Positions 42,593 through 55,410 of a DNA stretch of 64,000 nucleotides are shown in pieces; position 1 is the first letter of the stretch; every line of letters begins with the position of its first letter. A model generated the notes under the pieces. That model searched no databases. It saw only the letters and a list, made by a program, of their open reading frames with translations, and had not been told where the DNA came from. Made by a program: the position numbers and the translations under genes. This DNA comes from Glycine soja (taxonomy: Eukaryota; Streptophyta; Magnoliopsida; Fabales; Fabaceae), in contig NC_041011.1 of assembly GCF_004193775.1 (NCBI RefSeq), positions 10,691,656 to 10,755,655 of the forward strand, in the 5' to 3' direction.

Positions 42593-43905
42593 GTCCCAAC
42601 AAATCAAATAATATTTTCATCAATATAATGATTGATTTAAATAAATAAAAAATCGATACCGTCTTTCTTTATTGATATTGTTAAACAACCAATATAGATT
42701 TTCAACGTGAAATGTCATCTTTGTAGTATTGTTAGTCTTAACTCAATCACACAAAGGTATCTTCCCCTATCCCTAGGAGACAAACTAATTACTTTTCTAT
42801 TAGGGAATAAACAACTTAAATGATTAACAGAGTGTTAGAAACAATGTTATAAAACTCAGACCAATGATTGACTATATATAATACTATGTCAATGGGTTAC
42901 AACCTGAATTAGTGAGTTATTGATTGAATTTTATGATCTAGACTTATACATTTTCCCCCCCAAATATATATCAACAAATCCATACAGTGTAGTGGTCTAA
43001 ATTTTGTACGCTATTAGGTGCTATGTTAATTTGATCCTTTCCTACTTTAATACCGCTTGCTTTGTACACGAGAGAGTAAAACAAGAAAAAGCTAGCAACC
43101 AGGGACTGAGCCAGCCCCGCTCCCCAGGGGAATGTATACATATATAAATTTATACGAAATATTATTAATCTATATAATAAAATATTAATTACAATAACAA
43201 TATATATAAAATATATCTTTTTGAATTTTTCATAACATAAAAAATATATTTAAATATATTTTTCGTTCTTACAATTTAATATTTTTTTTCATTTTTGTCC
43301 CTGTGATTTCTTTTAATCATTATAAAATGTGTTCGTTTTATTTTTTATTCTTAAAAAGCTTTAAATAGTGCTTTGAATAGTAAAAAAATGCTTTGAATAG
43401 TAAAAAAAATGTTATGTAAAATGCTTTAAGAATGAAAATGAAAAAAAATACTAAATTGTAAAGATAAAAAAGATATTCAAGCCTATACTTATCTATAATT
43501 AAATTTACACTAGAATTTTCAAATCAAGTTTATAATAAATTTTCTTTGTTGACGAAAGTTAATAAATAAATTTTAATTTTCAATTCAATTAAAACTAAAT
43601 CAGTATAAATGAAAGACTAATAAAGTTATTTGATTTCTAAAAAAATAAAGTTATTTTATTGCAAATGAAACTATTTTTAACTTTTAAAATAACAATAACT
43701 AATTATAAAAACAAAATATTACTTGAACAATTACACTTGAAATTTTTATCCTATATAAGTTAAAAAGAATGCAATTATCTCTACCTTAAAGTCTATAAAG
43801 AAAAAAATAAAAAATTTATTTAAAATAAGAAAAATGTCATTATGTTAAATACTGTTATCTACAAAATTAAATCTTATTAAATAAAAAATAATATTAAAAA
43901 TATAA

Positions 43906-43908
<3 letters not shown>

Positions 43909-43949
<41 letters not shown>
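43909..43949. repeat. (AT)n microsatellite
   Basis: About 20 AT repeats in unit C. The homologous site in B (near 8880) has only ATATG, so this is a unit-specific expansion. Confidence 0.95.
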
Positions 43950-43951
<2 letters not shown>

Positions 43952-44111
43952 AAAAAAATATTGTAAAAAATTAGGGGAAGTATCTTTTTGCTGGGAACAT
44001 CATCAACAAAAAATTATTATGTTCACACTAGTTAGAACTTAAAACATTCGAAACACACACTTGAATCTTGAATGGACTAATCATACACAGTCTTTAGGCT
44101 GGTATAAGAGG

Positions 44112-44128
44112 CTTAATAATAATAATCA

Positions 44129-44166
<38 letters not shown>

Positions 44167-44186
44167 CTATTATTATTATTATTAAG
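44112..44186. repeat. (TAA)n/(TTA)n near-perfect palindrome
   Basis: CTTAATAATAATAAT on the left and ATTATTATTATTAAG on the right form a roughly 75-base inverted repeat centred near 44153. Could form a cruciform; found only in unit C. A separate (TTA)n run follows at 44257-44292. Confidence 0.85.
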
Positions 44187-44250
44187 TTAAAAAATTATTA
44201 TAAATTAATCCTTTATGAAAAAGATAAAAGCAAATATTTTCATCATTTTA

Positions 44251-44292
<42 letters not shown>

Positions 44293-44591
44293 GGTTAAAA
44301 TACTCATTTGGTCCCTATAGTTTCATGATTCTTACCTTTTTAGTCCATATAGTTTAAAAGTGGTCTTTTTAGTTCCTATAGTTTATATTTTAATTCTTGT
44401 TTAGTCCCTATAATTTAAAAGTGTTCTTTTTAGTCCTTATAGTTTGTATTTTAATTTTGTAATTTAAAAACTATAGGGACTAAAAAAGTAAAAATCATGA
44501 AACTATGAGGACTAAAAAGACCACTCTCAAACTATATGGATTAAAAAAGTAAGAATCATGAAACTATAGGGATCAAATGAGTAATTTAACC
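44293..44591. mobile_element. MITE with long inverted repeats, complete in unit C
   Basis: 299 bases from GGTTAAAATACTCATTTGG to CCAAATGAGTATTTTAACC-like sequence on the right (actual right end GATCAAATGAGTAATTTAACC), with GGTCCCTATAGTTTCATGATTC mirrored internally. Flanked by TTA-type repeats, so the target duplication cannot be resolved. Only the last 80-90 bases survive in units A and B. Confidence 0.7.
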
Positions 44592-45658
44592 TTATTATTA
44601 TTATCATTTAAGGAAATGCAGTTTGTATAAAATGTTAAGAATTTAAATTTAAGCAATTTAACTTTTTTTACAAAACTATTATTTTTGTTTTGTTGATCAT
44701 TTTTATGTTTTTTTTTGTGATATTAAGTAAATATTTAAAATATTAAAAGAAACAAAAATGATCAATTTTTATCCTAGCAAATTTCTATAATAAAATTAAT
44801 GTTAAGTAAATATTTTAAAAATGAATACGTAGATAATTTTTTTTTTTAAAAAAATTATGTTTTTAAAATTTATAAAATGAAAATAATTAATATTAATATT
44901 GTTAAAATAACAACAGAGACCTGTGCAATCCACGGTTCTAAATCTAACCCGATTGGATGTGGATCAGTCGTTACTCGTTAACGTATGCCTTCAATAAATA
45001 GGAAACTATAAAATAAATTTGATCAAATCAATGGAATGCTAAAAAGATTTTCAACTCGTGTGTTTTTTATTTAATATATATTTATGAATGTATAAGTAGT
45101 TTCATAATCAGTAGAGATATTATTATTCATCAAATGTCCACATCATGTCATATAAAATATTCCGTGGATGGAAAACGGGAAAAGTGACCAAATTCAAATT
45201 CCATTCGAATTCAACTTTTCATAAACTATAGGATTTATAATACGTAAAGTAAAAACAAGAGTATTTATTTGACATTAATTTGAAATATATTAAATTTATA
45301 AGATATTTTTATTAAGTTAAAGGTGAATAAAGCTTTTGCAATAAAAAAAAGTAGAATAAAGCTTTACTTTCTAATTATTTTATACAAAAAATATATGGAT
45401 GATAATTAATGTATAAATCAATGATAATAAATATTTCTAATTAGTGTATTTTTTTTTTTTTACTGAATCTAATTAGTGTACCTAAAAGTAACAATATTGA
45501 ATGAAAATGTATAGTTAAACATTTTCAAATATTAATAAGTAGTGGTCTTTTTTGTGTGAATATATTAGTAAGTGGTGGTGAGCATTACCCAATCTGGTCC
45601 ATTAACTTTTTTTACATGAAATTGAGAGATGTGCTAAGACCGATTGAAGGGAGCAATC

Positions 45659-45973
45659 CTAATTATAGATTGACACTACAACCTTTAATAGCCAAAATAA
45701 CACATTCCAATATGAAGTGCCTTTGCACAACATGTGCAATATAGTCTCCAAGTGTCCTTCTAGGATGTTCTGCTTCCGCCATTTCAGGCTCCTCAAAGAT
45801 AGGAAGAGGTAAGAGTAATGGAAAGTGTGGTGGAGGTGTAGGTCGTGGTTGTGGTTGTGTGGTGAAGAAGATGAAGCTTGTCGAGTTGTTTTCTTAGCCC
45901 TATTCTCTTTTTGCTTTTGCTTCTTCCTTAAGGCATTGTTTCTTCTACAAGTTCTTTGAATCTCTTGATCCAA
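45659..45973 (-). pseudogene. Athila-like gag remnant (unit C)
   Basis: Starts DQEIQRTCRRNNALRKK, parallel to 10845-11216 in unit B. Unlike B it ends at 45659 because of a stop. It lies about 180 bases downstream of a tRNA-Asp primer site on the same strand. Confidence 0.45.
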
Positions 45974-46150
45974 AGGGACTAGATCTTCTTAAGAAACTCT
46001 ACCTCACATACATGGAACAAAGCATCTACAGAACATGTTAGCAAAGTACTCAAGAGTAATACAAAAACAGAATTTAAAAGCAAAGAATTGAAGAATAATG
46101 AATCATTGCATAGAATATGAAATTAGCATAAGTTACCTAATACGAGAAAC

Positions 46151-46172
46151 AAGTCCCCGACAACGATGCCGG
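46151..46172 (-). other. tRNA-Asp primer-binding site of an Athila-like element (unit C)
   Basis: Minus strand CCGGCATCGTTGTCGGGGA, related to TGGCGCCGTTGCCGGGGA. Slightly more decayed than in B at the first base. Confidence 0.55.
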
Positions 46173-47525
46173 AAAACTTATTACATCATTGACAAAAGTA
46201 CCAATTAGTGTAGTATTTTCAATAGTAAGTAGAAAGACTGTCTCTTCAAGGACTTGTTTGTACTAAGCTTTTTTGTGTAAACTCAACAACTAAGCAATGG
46301 TAATTTCTTCTTTTGAGATAAGGTTGCAATAAATTGAAGTTCAACTCTAAAATTAAACTACTAAAAATAAGGTACATTCCACAAAGACAATATATCAAAC
46401 AGTTGATGTGCAGTAATTGGAAACAACAATTAAACAAACTAGTTAGGGTTTTTAGTGGTACTTGGCAAACATCTTGATAAAAAATGAATTTTATCTATTT
46501 AATGAGAACCATAACAATATCTCAATCCACTCAAGTCTTCTAACCTTGATTTCTCAAGTAAAAGAGGCTAAATCACTTAACTCTACTCCTAACTGCTAAG
46601 CAAGTTAAGTTAAATGATTTATTTAAGAGAAAGGATTGCCAAGAGAATAATAAACATTACTTTATCCCCAAATGAGACATTCATTATATAGTATTCTCAA
46701 ATCTCAGTTTTAAAGCATTTTCTAATGACAATGAAACATACAAATAAGTGTTTGGGTGATCAAGCCAAGAACAAACATTAAAAGCAGAGAAATAACATTA
46801 TATATTATTGAATAATCATTAAATAGATAGTAGATATAGTTACATGAGATTTGCTAGTACACAAAATCCTCAACTTCAAAGAGATTAACTTGTCATTGTC
46901 ATGAGAAGCTACCAAAACATACAAGGGAAAGTTAAAAAAAATGGAAGATTGGTGAAGGAAGTAAAAGAGAGTAAGTTCTTGAGTCTCTAACCGCTACACA
47001 CGCAACCCTAGATTGATATTGAATGTCTCCAATGATGAGTGGATCCAAATTCCATGCAATATCTTTGTTTTGTTGTTTCCTCATTAAAGCACAGTAAGTG
47101 AATTTTTCATGGGATCACTTTTTTTCTTCTTCCAAAGAGGTTGCCTCACTCAACGAGCCTTGATGTTGTTGACATGGCTTCTTCAAGAGAAATCTGCTTA
47201 GAGAGATAGACTTCTCGCTTAGCCACCAGCTACCACGTGTCTTCTTCTAATATGGCTTCCTAGTTAAGCTACTTGGCAAACTCATTGAGTGATCAATTTT
47301 CACTTCCAAACCCTTAATTTCTTTCCAGGTGCACTAAAATGACTAAATCACTGTAAAAACATGTAAAAGCTAATAAATTTTCTAAATTTTAACTATATGA
47401 AAATATCTAACTAATTATATATATTCCCTAACTTAAACAAGGGCAAACTTAGCTACGATTCAAGGAAAAGTGAGATAATTGTTGTGAAATAGATTGCAAA
47501 TATAGGAATGCACAACCATTATCAA
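46173..47525 (-). repeat. Athila-like LTR (unit C)
   Basis: Between a TTTCAGGGAGTTTGATAATGG boundary (47500-47530, minus strand), resembling the Athila polypurine tract plus LTR start, and the primer site at 46172. About 1.35 kb, non-coding. B retains only the part next to the primer site. Confidence 0.5.
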
Positions 47526-48332
47526 ACTCCCTGAAACTTAAAGCTTTGCTTGTCCTCAAGAAAAAGTAAAATAAACTAAAATAAGTTAAATTAATGACAA
47601 GACTAAGGACTAGGATCAATTACAATTCCCAAAACATAAGCATGTTCACCAAAACAAAACAAGTTCACACGATCTCAAAATCACACTTGTTATGGTGATT
47701 TTGATATATAGAATCATAAAAGAAATGAACTCAAGAGTTCAAGGGATCAACAAGAATGGCAATTGGCAAAGAAAAGATAAAAAATACAATTCATTTCTCA
47801 CAAGGCTAGTATTTTACTTAAGTACACAAGTGTTTCAGCTGCACACGATATTCAATCAATCCCAATTGGAATTACACAATCCCTACTTTGCATACCATCT
47901 CATTCAATGCAATTGCACACACACAACATGGATAAGTAAGGACTTTATTAAAGTTGTAATTTGGCTAGGCTACAAAGGAAAATTGTTTTTTTATATCCTA
48001 GAAATCAAAGCACCTAAGGGTCTTGGAGAACACTAACTAATTTCCTTTTCAATTCATGAGACAAACAATTCCAAACACTGTTTCCCAACATTTTATTCAC
48101 AAATTTAAAATAGCAACAACAACTTGAACTTGTTTTTGAATTTGATTGATTTTCTATTTTTTTAAAACATTGTAGCTGTCCCAAATGTGTTTGCTTTTGT
48201 TTTACCACAATCCCTTGAGCATTACAAAACAAACTCCCCCAAATTTGGAACAAATTTGCCTCAAACCATATGATATGCTTTTCTATTCCCTAAAGTAAGG
48301 TATACATTTTTTTTCCTTTTTAGGCTCCAGGA
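47526..48332 (-). other. 3' UTR-like sequence upstream of the Athila-like LTR
   Basis: On the minus strand, CTTGAGGACAAGCAAAGCTTTAAG precedes the LTR; this block is characteristic of Athila-type 3' UTRs. It is absent from B because of the TTCAA-flanked deletion. Two frames at 47692-48036 and 48014-48253 have no recognisable domains. Confidence 0.5.
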
Positions 48333-51248
48333 TTCAAGTACAAACTCATTTATTGTTTTTGGGTCAAAGGTTAATGCAAGGTAATTCATAATTAAAAAGG
48401 TTTTTTTTTTTTTTTTTGCTTTAAGTGGCTGAACAATTAAATTAAAAACACAGAATGCCTTAATCATATCCACATAATGGATGCACTTAAACAATCTTCA
48501 ATGATTAATTATAACCTTGTAAAATTAATTTAACTTTTTAAAAATGTTTAAGTCTCTAATTGGTTCTTGAAATATACTCAAATTTTTTTTGGGTCCCTAG
48601 CAAGATTTTTCTTGTCTTTTTGTCCTTGGATTTTTTTTATTTTATATTTGGTCCTTGCCATTAGGTTGGCTCTATTAAGTGTTGACGCATATGTGAAAAT
48701 TTTTAAATTTTTTTGGTGGTTTTAAAATTGGTTGTATTTATTTAAATAATTAAATTACAATTTTTGGTATTTTAAAATTTTCTAAAACCATTTAAATGCA
48801 ACCACACCATGGACCAAGTGTTTTAAAACTTTAGATGTCATTTAAATAAATCAATAGCTAGGATATAAACCACTAATTATTATTAATTTAAAATTTGTAT
48901 ATAATCAAGAAAATTGATTCTTGTTAACCCTAAACCTAAAGGCTTCTCCTTCCTTTTGAATCGTGACTGTTTACAAACCTTTCCTCGATGCTGATTCCAA
49001 ACAGCACCCAAAAGCACCCTTTGAAGCCTTCGTTGCAGGCTCGACACCCCCCTTAGAAACTCGACTCCAAATATGTGTGGTCTTTTGTTCTCAGTACATG
49101 TTTTTGGGTTTCTTGAGACCCCTAACTCATATCACCAACTTCAAGTTCACTTCTCAACCAATCACATTTCCCACTCGGATGAGGTTGACACATCACCTGA
49201 CTCACCTTCATGTTGGCTCATGATCTAGGAAAGTGTACCTAATCTAGTAGTAAAGAAACAATAAGTATTATGTATAGTATTCACAAAGACTTGGTGTAAT
49301 ATTTAGGAATTGAGCAAAAAATGTAATCCAAAACATTCACTGTAGTGTGTTGTCAATTTGTTTTAGTGAGTGAGACAATGTTTTCCAGTTTTAAAAGAGA
49401 ATTTTGTTGTAGCAAGACCCGAGTTTGCTATAGCGAGAAAAGAACAATTGGTGGATTTTGAAAAAAAATTGGAGCAAAAATGGAAATCAAAGAAAAAAAG
49501 GCATTGCTGACTTGAATTCCATAGCATTCAACATATGGAAGTCAATTTCTAATCATTTTCCTTGTTCAATACAACCAAGATTCAGCTCAATTGATTAATC
49601 CTAATTCCTTAGGTGATTAATCTTTAATTCCTAAGTTAAATTCCTAATTCCTTAGGTAACTTAACCAAGAACTCAGAACATGAACAATGAATCTCTTCAA
49701 TGCAAAAATTGATTTCATTCCTAAAATTAAGCTCTCACACAATTCCAATTCAAATCTAGAATCAATTTTTTTCAACACAATTCAATTCCTAAAAGCTAGT
49801 TTGATCAAGCCTAAGCATGCATTTAAGCAAATATTTGGAATATGATCACATGTATAACAAAGAAAATAAATCAGAAAATGAAGAATCACATACTTGGTTA
49901 CTACTTCATTCAATAAACAACTTCAATGTTTAGCTCCAATGAATCCTGATTTGGTCTAAAATAACATTAAAATCAAAAGTTACAATAGAGAGAGAGAGGA
50001 AAAAATGCAAATCTATAAGTCTGAATCGAAAAAATGACAAAAGGTGTCAATTATGATGTTACAAGTTATTTTAGTTAGATCCAAATCTATATATTTTTTC
50101 TGTCACATTAGACTTTCATTGTAGTGAGGACACTTCTTGCTACAACGAGGCTTCATCTTATGCAAATGATACTTCACTTCAATCTTCTTGCTCTATGACC
50201 ACCTTTCTCTATGGTGAGAGTTGTACTCGTTGTGGCGAGTGCTTGCTCAATATCTTAGTCGTCAACATTCATATTCGTTGTGGCAAGTCTTCACATTCAT
50301 TCACTTGATAACTGGTCCTCTTTTGCTGTGGTGAAGGGTCATCTTGCTATGGTCAGCTTAAGTCTGCAACTTATCAATCCTTTAAACTAAAAAATATCTT
50401 TGTAAAATCAAAATTTAAAACAAAACAATAAAAACTCTCTCTTTATTTTCTGAAATGATTTTTTACAATAGTTTATTCACAATAGCAACAAATATTAACA
50501 AAAATCCTAAAAATGTTAGGCTAATTGCTCACAAAAACAAAGTGTGAGAAACAATTATCACCTCACCCGCACACAACATTGTGGAAGGATAATAAAAGGG
50601 TCATCTTCAATTACCTTTGTGTTTTGGGTAGCATTGGGGTAGTTATGAAAAAATGGTCAAGGTTGTGACATCTTCAATTCAAGTGTTTGGACTTGTTTTT
50701 TTTTCCTTTAATTGATGAGGTGCTTGTCATTGAAGGGAAAGTTAAAGTTGTGGCCTTAATGAATCATCCTTGTGTTCCAATGATGTTTTTGTTTTTATTT
50801 TGGATTGTGAAGAGTTGCATGAGAGTTGGGGATTTATGTACTAGATCTATTTTCTTGGAAAATGCATATGTATTATTGAGAAGAGTTGCATGAGATTTTG
50901 GATTGTAGATTGTGTTTTCTTCCAAAAAAAATTTTCAAGGTTAGTGCATATGTATTATTGTCAAGAGTTGGCATGAGGTTGTGGATTGTGAATTGTCTTT
51001 ATGTTCCAAATATGTTTTCTTTCTTTCTTTTTTTCTTTAATTGATTTGACGGTTTTTAAGCTGCTAGAAATTTTAATTTGAAATTCTAAATGAATATTGA
51101 TGATTTTAAAACCCACCACAAATTGTTGTTTAAAAATTTAATGGACATATGAACACTTAACAGAGCCAACCAAATGGTCGGGACTAAACACAAAATATAA
51201 AAAATTTTAAAATATTGATTGCATGCATTTTATGAATTCCATTTTGGA
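48333..51248. other. Non-coding spacer of unit C
   Basis: Collinear with 12116-15520. Includes the single copy of the 48-base unit duplicated in B (near 50240) and a short (GA)n. No recognisable gene. Confidence 0.6.
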
Positions 51249-51654
51249 TTAATGATACTTTTGGTCCTTAAGGTATCACAATTGAGAATTGAAATACCTA
51301 AAGTTTCAATTGAGCTAGTTGGATCCCTCAGCTATCACAAATGTGTGACTTTAGTCCCCTATATATCAATTGCGTCAATTGGGTCCTCATGTACACAATT
51401 GTATAAATTTCATTTAAGTATTGTAATTGTGGGATTTTAGTCCCCAAGGTATCACAATAATGTGATTTTTTCCCTGGAAAATGATAATTCTAATAGTGCA
51501 ATTATAAATTTTAAGGTACTAAAATCGCATAATAGAGACACCTAAGGCACTCAATTGTCACAATTGAAATCTAAGGGACTAAAATCACACATTTGTGATA
51601 CGTAGGGGATCCAATTGGCATAATTGAAATTTAGGAGACTAAAAGTATAATTAA
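51249..51654. mobile_element. MITE-like inverted-repeat element (unit C)
   Basis: 406 bases, the sister of 15521-15926 with the same ends and length, differing at scattered bases. Confidence 0.65.
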
Positions 51655-52141
51655 AAATATATTTTAATTACTTAAAATAAATTAAATATTTTACTTATCT
51701 ATTTAAAATATGTTAAATTATTCTTTGACCCCCTACAAAATGGAATGGAGATTTAATTATTTGTGCTGTTCTATTTTAAGCTTACCTCCAAACTCAACCT
51801 ACCTTAGTTAAAGATGAGAAAATGAAAATCCCCAACCAATGTTCGAAAGGTTGGAATTTCTAATAGAATTGGATTTTTATGTATTTAAGATGCCCTATCA
51901 TTCAAACACTACATCATGTAGAAACTACATCACAATTACAAACTCCACTAACAAAGCAAAGAAACAACATAAAGGAAACATAGTTTACCAACACATGATG
52001 AAGACTATTCAACATAACGAAAACATAAGTCCTAGATAATCAATCCTAACCACACCCCAAACATTAATTTGATTAAGCTAGTGCTCATTCTAAAACATAT
52101 TAAATTAAAAAACATTGACTAAAACTTTAAATAGGGCATCA

Positions 52142-52414
52142 TCAGTTGAGGTTCCCACGTTTTTCTTTGAGTTGTCTCTTAAACTCCTCTAACATCTTCT
52201 TATACTTGTCAAGTTGGGAATCGGTCATGCTTTCAATAGGCCTAGCCCACCAGAACTGATCCTCTGCAACCTTCGCTAAATGATTTAAATCCTTTGAGCG
52301 CTTCTTCTCAATAGCAATTTGGTTGGACAAGTAGTGGAGGTGTGTGTGGACCTTTTGTCGACCTTTAGTCTTCTTAGTGACACCGTTCAAGTCTGGCATG
52401 TTGTTTGACTCCAT
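52142..52414 (-). pseudogene. MADS-box gene copy with in-frame loss of the DNA-binding domain
   Basis: 90-residue open frame from ATG to stop. Residues 1-21 (through KGRQK) join directly to the C-terminal charged region beginning HTHLHYLSNQIAIEKK; 88 codons (264 bases) covering nearly all of the MADS domain and the following linker are gone, in frame. The TATA box and start context are kept. It cannot bind DNA as a MADS protein. It could be a neutral pseudogene or, less likely, a small interfering peptide that retains the helical C-terminus. Other differences from B include Asp for Tyr in SMTDSQLDK. Confidence 0.8.
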
Positions 52415-52490
52415 GGGTTATAGGCTTTGCTATCTTATATGATATGAAATATGAATACTGATGTGCAACATAGAGGAGATGTTAGGCTCA

Positions 52491-52497
52491 ATTTATA
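52491..52497 (-). promoter_or_regulatory. TATA box of the MADS copy in unit C
   Basis: TATAAAT at the position equivalent to 17027-17033. Confidence 0.45.
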
Positions 52498-53328
52498 GGA
52501 AAAGGTTTGGTTTGGCGAACTAGAGTCTGATATGGTGAGCCAAGCGCGCCTCTGTGGACTTTCTGACCTGTATTTTGACCGCATTAAAATGGTTTCAAGA
52601 TTAAGTGAATCTCAATTGAATGCCTTATATGGTATGTGCAAATGATTTTCTATATAAACCATTCTGGGTACAGAAATGTATATCTGTACTGAGTTTTTTT
52701 CCAGGTAGTTTTCTTTTACAGCGTCAGTCTTATCTGTTATTTGAAGAATAATTTGGTTTAATAATTAATTATGGAAAATGATAGTTAATTTATTACCAAA
52801 GGAGGGCTATGAAATAGTTTTTAGCATACTCCTTCTATACTCCTTCTAACACACCATCTGTAATTAGTTGGAATTTATTGAAAACTACAAATTTAAGAGA
52901 GAGAAAATCATTACATATGATGTGGGACCCAACAAATTTTGTCATTTCCAATGAATGTCAACCAATAAAAGAAAATGTATTGAAAATAATTTGTTCCTAA
53001 CTTTTATCTTTTTTACTATATGTCAATTATTTTTTGGTACAATTGACTTTATACTCCCATTGCAGTTTGCACCACTGAGAAATGAGTCATATCATGTTGA
53101 ACTTGTTTATCTCAATTTGACTGGATAAGAATCAGTTATGTTTGAAGCTCAATTTGAATTTATTTTTTTTCAAGCTGAAACTCAATTCAATTCAAGCTCA
53201 TGAACCAATTTGGTTTAGAGCTGAAAGTCAATTCAATTCAAGCTCATGAACCAATTTCAAGCTGAAAGTCAATTCAGTTATGTTTGAAGCTCAATTTGAA
53301 TTTTTTTAAGCTCAATTTGAATTTATTT
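52498..53328. other. MADS upstream region (unit C)
   Basis: Collinear with 17034-17858, with a small tandem repeat of TATACTCCTTCTA near 52825-52845 not in B. Confidence 0.7.
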
Positions 53329-55119
53329 TAGAACTAAATGTTGGTTAAATTGTTTTGATCTTTTTCCGCAAGATCGATTTTAACCGAACAAAAAATAGTT
53401 TAAGGCATTGGACCACTAAACGATCTTTTGATTCTTTTGAAAGGACAGAAACGTTAATGTGTTGGACCATTAACGATCTCTTATTTTAGAAACTTTAAGA
53501 CGTTGGACCATTAACGATCTCTTGTTTTTGAAAGGAGAGAAACATTAAGGTGTTGGATCATTAACGATCTCTTGGGGTGGTCGACAAAAGCGGGGCTTTT
53601 GCTCCTACGCATCCTCAATTGTGATGAGGAAATAAGATCTACGTAGTTCTTGCAAAAGCGATAAAGTTATGGGTTGATTTTATGCTTTTGAACGGTCCAA
53701 GTTAACCGATAAAAGCAAAGAGGACCGTTTAAGTCGTTGGACCTTAAAACGGTTTTAAGTGACTTTTACGGACAAAGCTTGATGTGTGAGTAAATTTTAA
53801 CCTTAGTTTCACTTTGATTATTAGTCAATTCATTCAAGGAAACTTCCAAAGAAAAACATCCGATTGATTTTTTTGATTATTTTATTCAAAGATATTTTTA
53901 TTATTTTATTATTATTTTTTCAAGATATTTTGATTATTTTATTATTATTTTGCTTTTTTTTTTGTTTAATCGAGGTTACAGCGTGAACGATCGGTTAGAT
54001 TTTGCTTTAACAGTGATTTAACGACATTACAACACAAATGATCGGTTGAAATTCATTTTTCATTTATTAGGCGAGATAACGGCTTAAATAAACGGTTAAA
54101 GCACGTTAAAAACGGAAGAAAAGAAAATCGAAAGTGAACGAGATGAAGATGAAAGCAAACAAAACAAGAAATGAATTGAAAGTCTCAGATTCGAACACTT
54201 ACCAGTTGAAGAACAAAGAACGGATGAAGAACGCAGGAAAATCTTCACAGATTTACTCACGGAAACGTCTCAGAAGCGTTACGGAAGCACTTTGACTTGA
54301 TTCTTCTTCACGTAAACGTGTTTTTTTACCCAAAATAGCTGAAATACATAGCCTATGGGTCATGAATATTTTTGAAACAGCCCCCCTCCCCTATTTACAG
54401 GGAAAAAGGGAGGTGCTTGCCGCCCAGAGGCTTCTTGAGGAAAATTTCTAAGCGCACCCCAATTACTAAGTTCACCCCCTTTTCAACAATATTAAGTGAA
54501 ATATGCTTACCCAAGATTTTCGGAAATTTTACGGAAGCCACGGAAGCCCCAGAATGTTACAGAAGCCTTACGGAAGTTTTTCGGATTTGATTTTCAACGT
54601 TTTTTCTCTTCCCTTTCACCAATATTAAGTGAAATATGCTTACCCAAGATTTTCGAAAATTTTACGGAAGCCCCAGAAACCATTTTTCAACAAAACGTGG
54701 AGGAGCTTGCCGCCCAGTTGCTTCCTCCTTAAGCAACCCAACTTCCAAAATATTCCGGAAGGGCCTAGATTCGAATTTCTATTTACACCCTATCTTGATA
54801 AGTTCACCCCTTATTTTTATGTTTTTGCCTGTTTTCTTTCCAAAATCTCACGAAACTTTACGAATTCCACCGCGATGAGTGTTAAGCCTTCCGAAGCAAT
54901 CAACAATGGTCCTCGGATGAAATTATAGTGTAACAGTTTATTTACACACACTCCACTTTGCTAAATACACTCCTGTTTTCGTGTTTTTGACTGGTTTCTT
55001 CCCTAAACATCGTAGAACTTTACGGATTCTACAACGATGGGTGTTAAACATTTTGAGGTGGTCAAATGAAGGTCGCATGCCGACAAACAATGGTTCCCGA
55101 ACGAAATTAGGGTATGATA
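53329..55119 (-). repeat. 3' LTR of the Tat element (unit C), truncated
   Basis: About 1.79 kb. The LTR terminal TGTCATACC has become TATCATACC (minus strand), losing the TG end. It contains a duplicated block of about 130 bases (54488-54560 and 54620-54690 share ATTAAGTGAAATATGCTTAC) that B has once. Confidence 0.75.
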
Positions 55120-55410
55120 GTTGCCCCTCTTTACTTATCTTTTATCGGAGATAAAATGGAAGTAAAGATAAGACACTAATTTCGTTCGAGTGAATCCTCA
55201 CTCAAGCAATCAATAGCCCAACCAGCGAAACGCATTGTCGGACTTGGACGTCTCTGGATGGCAAAGGAAAAAATTTGGGAAAACTTGCAAAAATCTTCAA
55301 AATGATTAGAAATGGCCGACCATCATCATTCTGATGTCATCGGACTTGTTTGTCTCTGGATGATAAAGGTGCGGATAACCATGGGGTATATCCACGTGCT
55401 ACCGGACCCT

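Larger units (their letters stand above)
42601..45658. other. AT-rich spacer of unit C, no gene seen
   Basis: Collinear with 7559-10844 of unit B. It lacks about 695 bases of B but retains a complete MITE (44293-44591) that is truncated in A and B. Frames here are low-complexity Asn/Ile runs from (AAT)n. Confidence 0.7.

Noticed and set aside
44061..44357. 98-codon frame with Asn and Ile runs
   Set aside because: Translation of (AAT)n and (ATT)n microsatellites.
47692..48494. Frames of 77-114 codons in the segment present only in unit C
   Set aside because: No domain recognised; the region reads better as 3' UTR of an Athila-like element on the minus strand.
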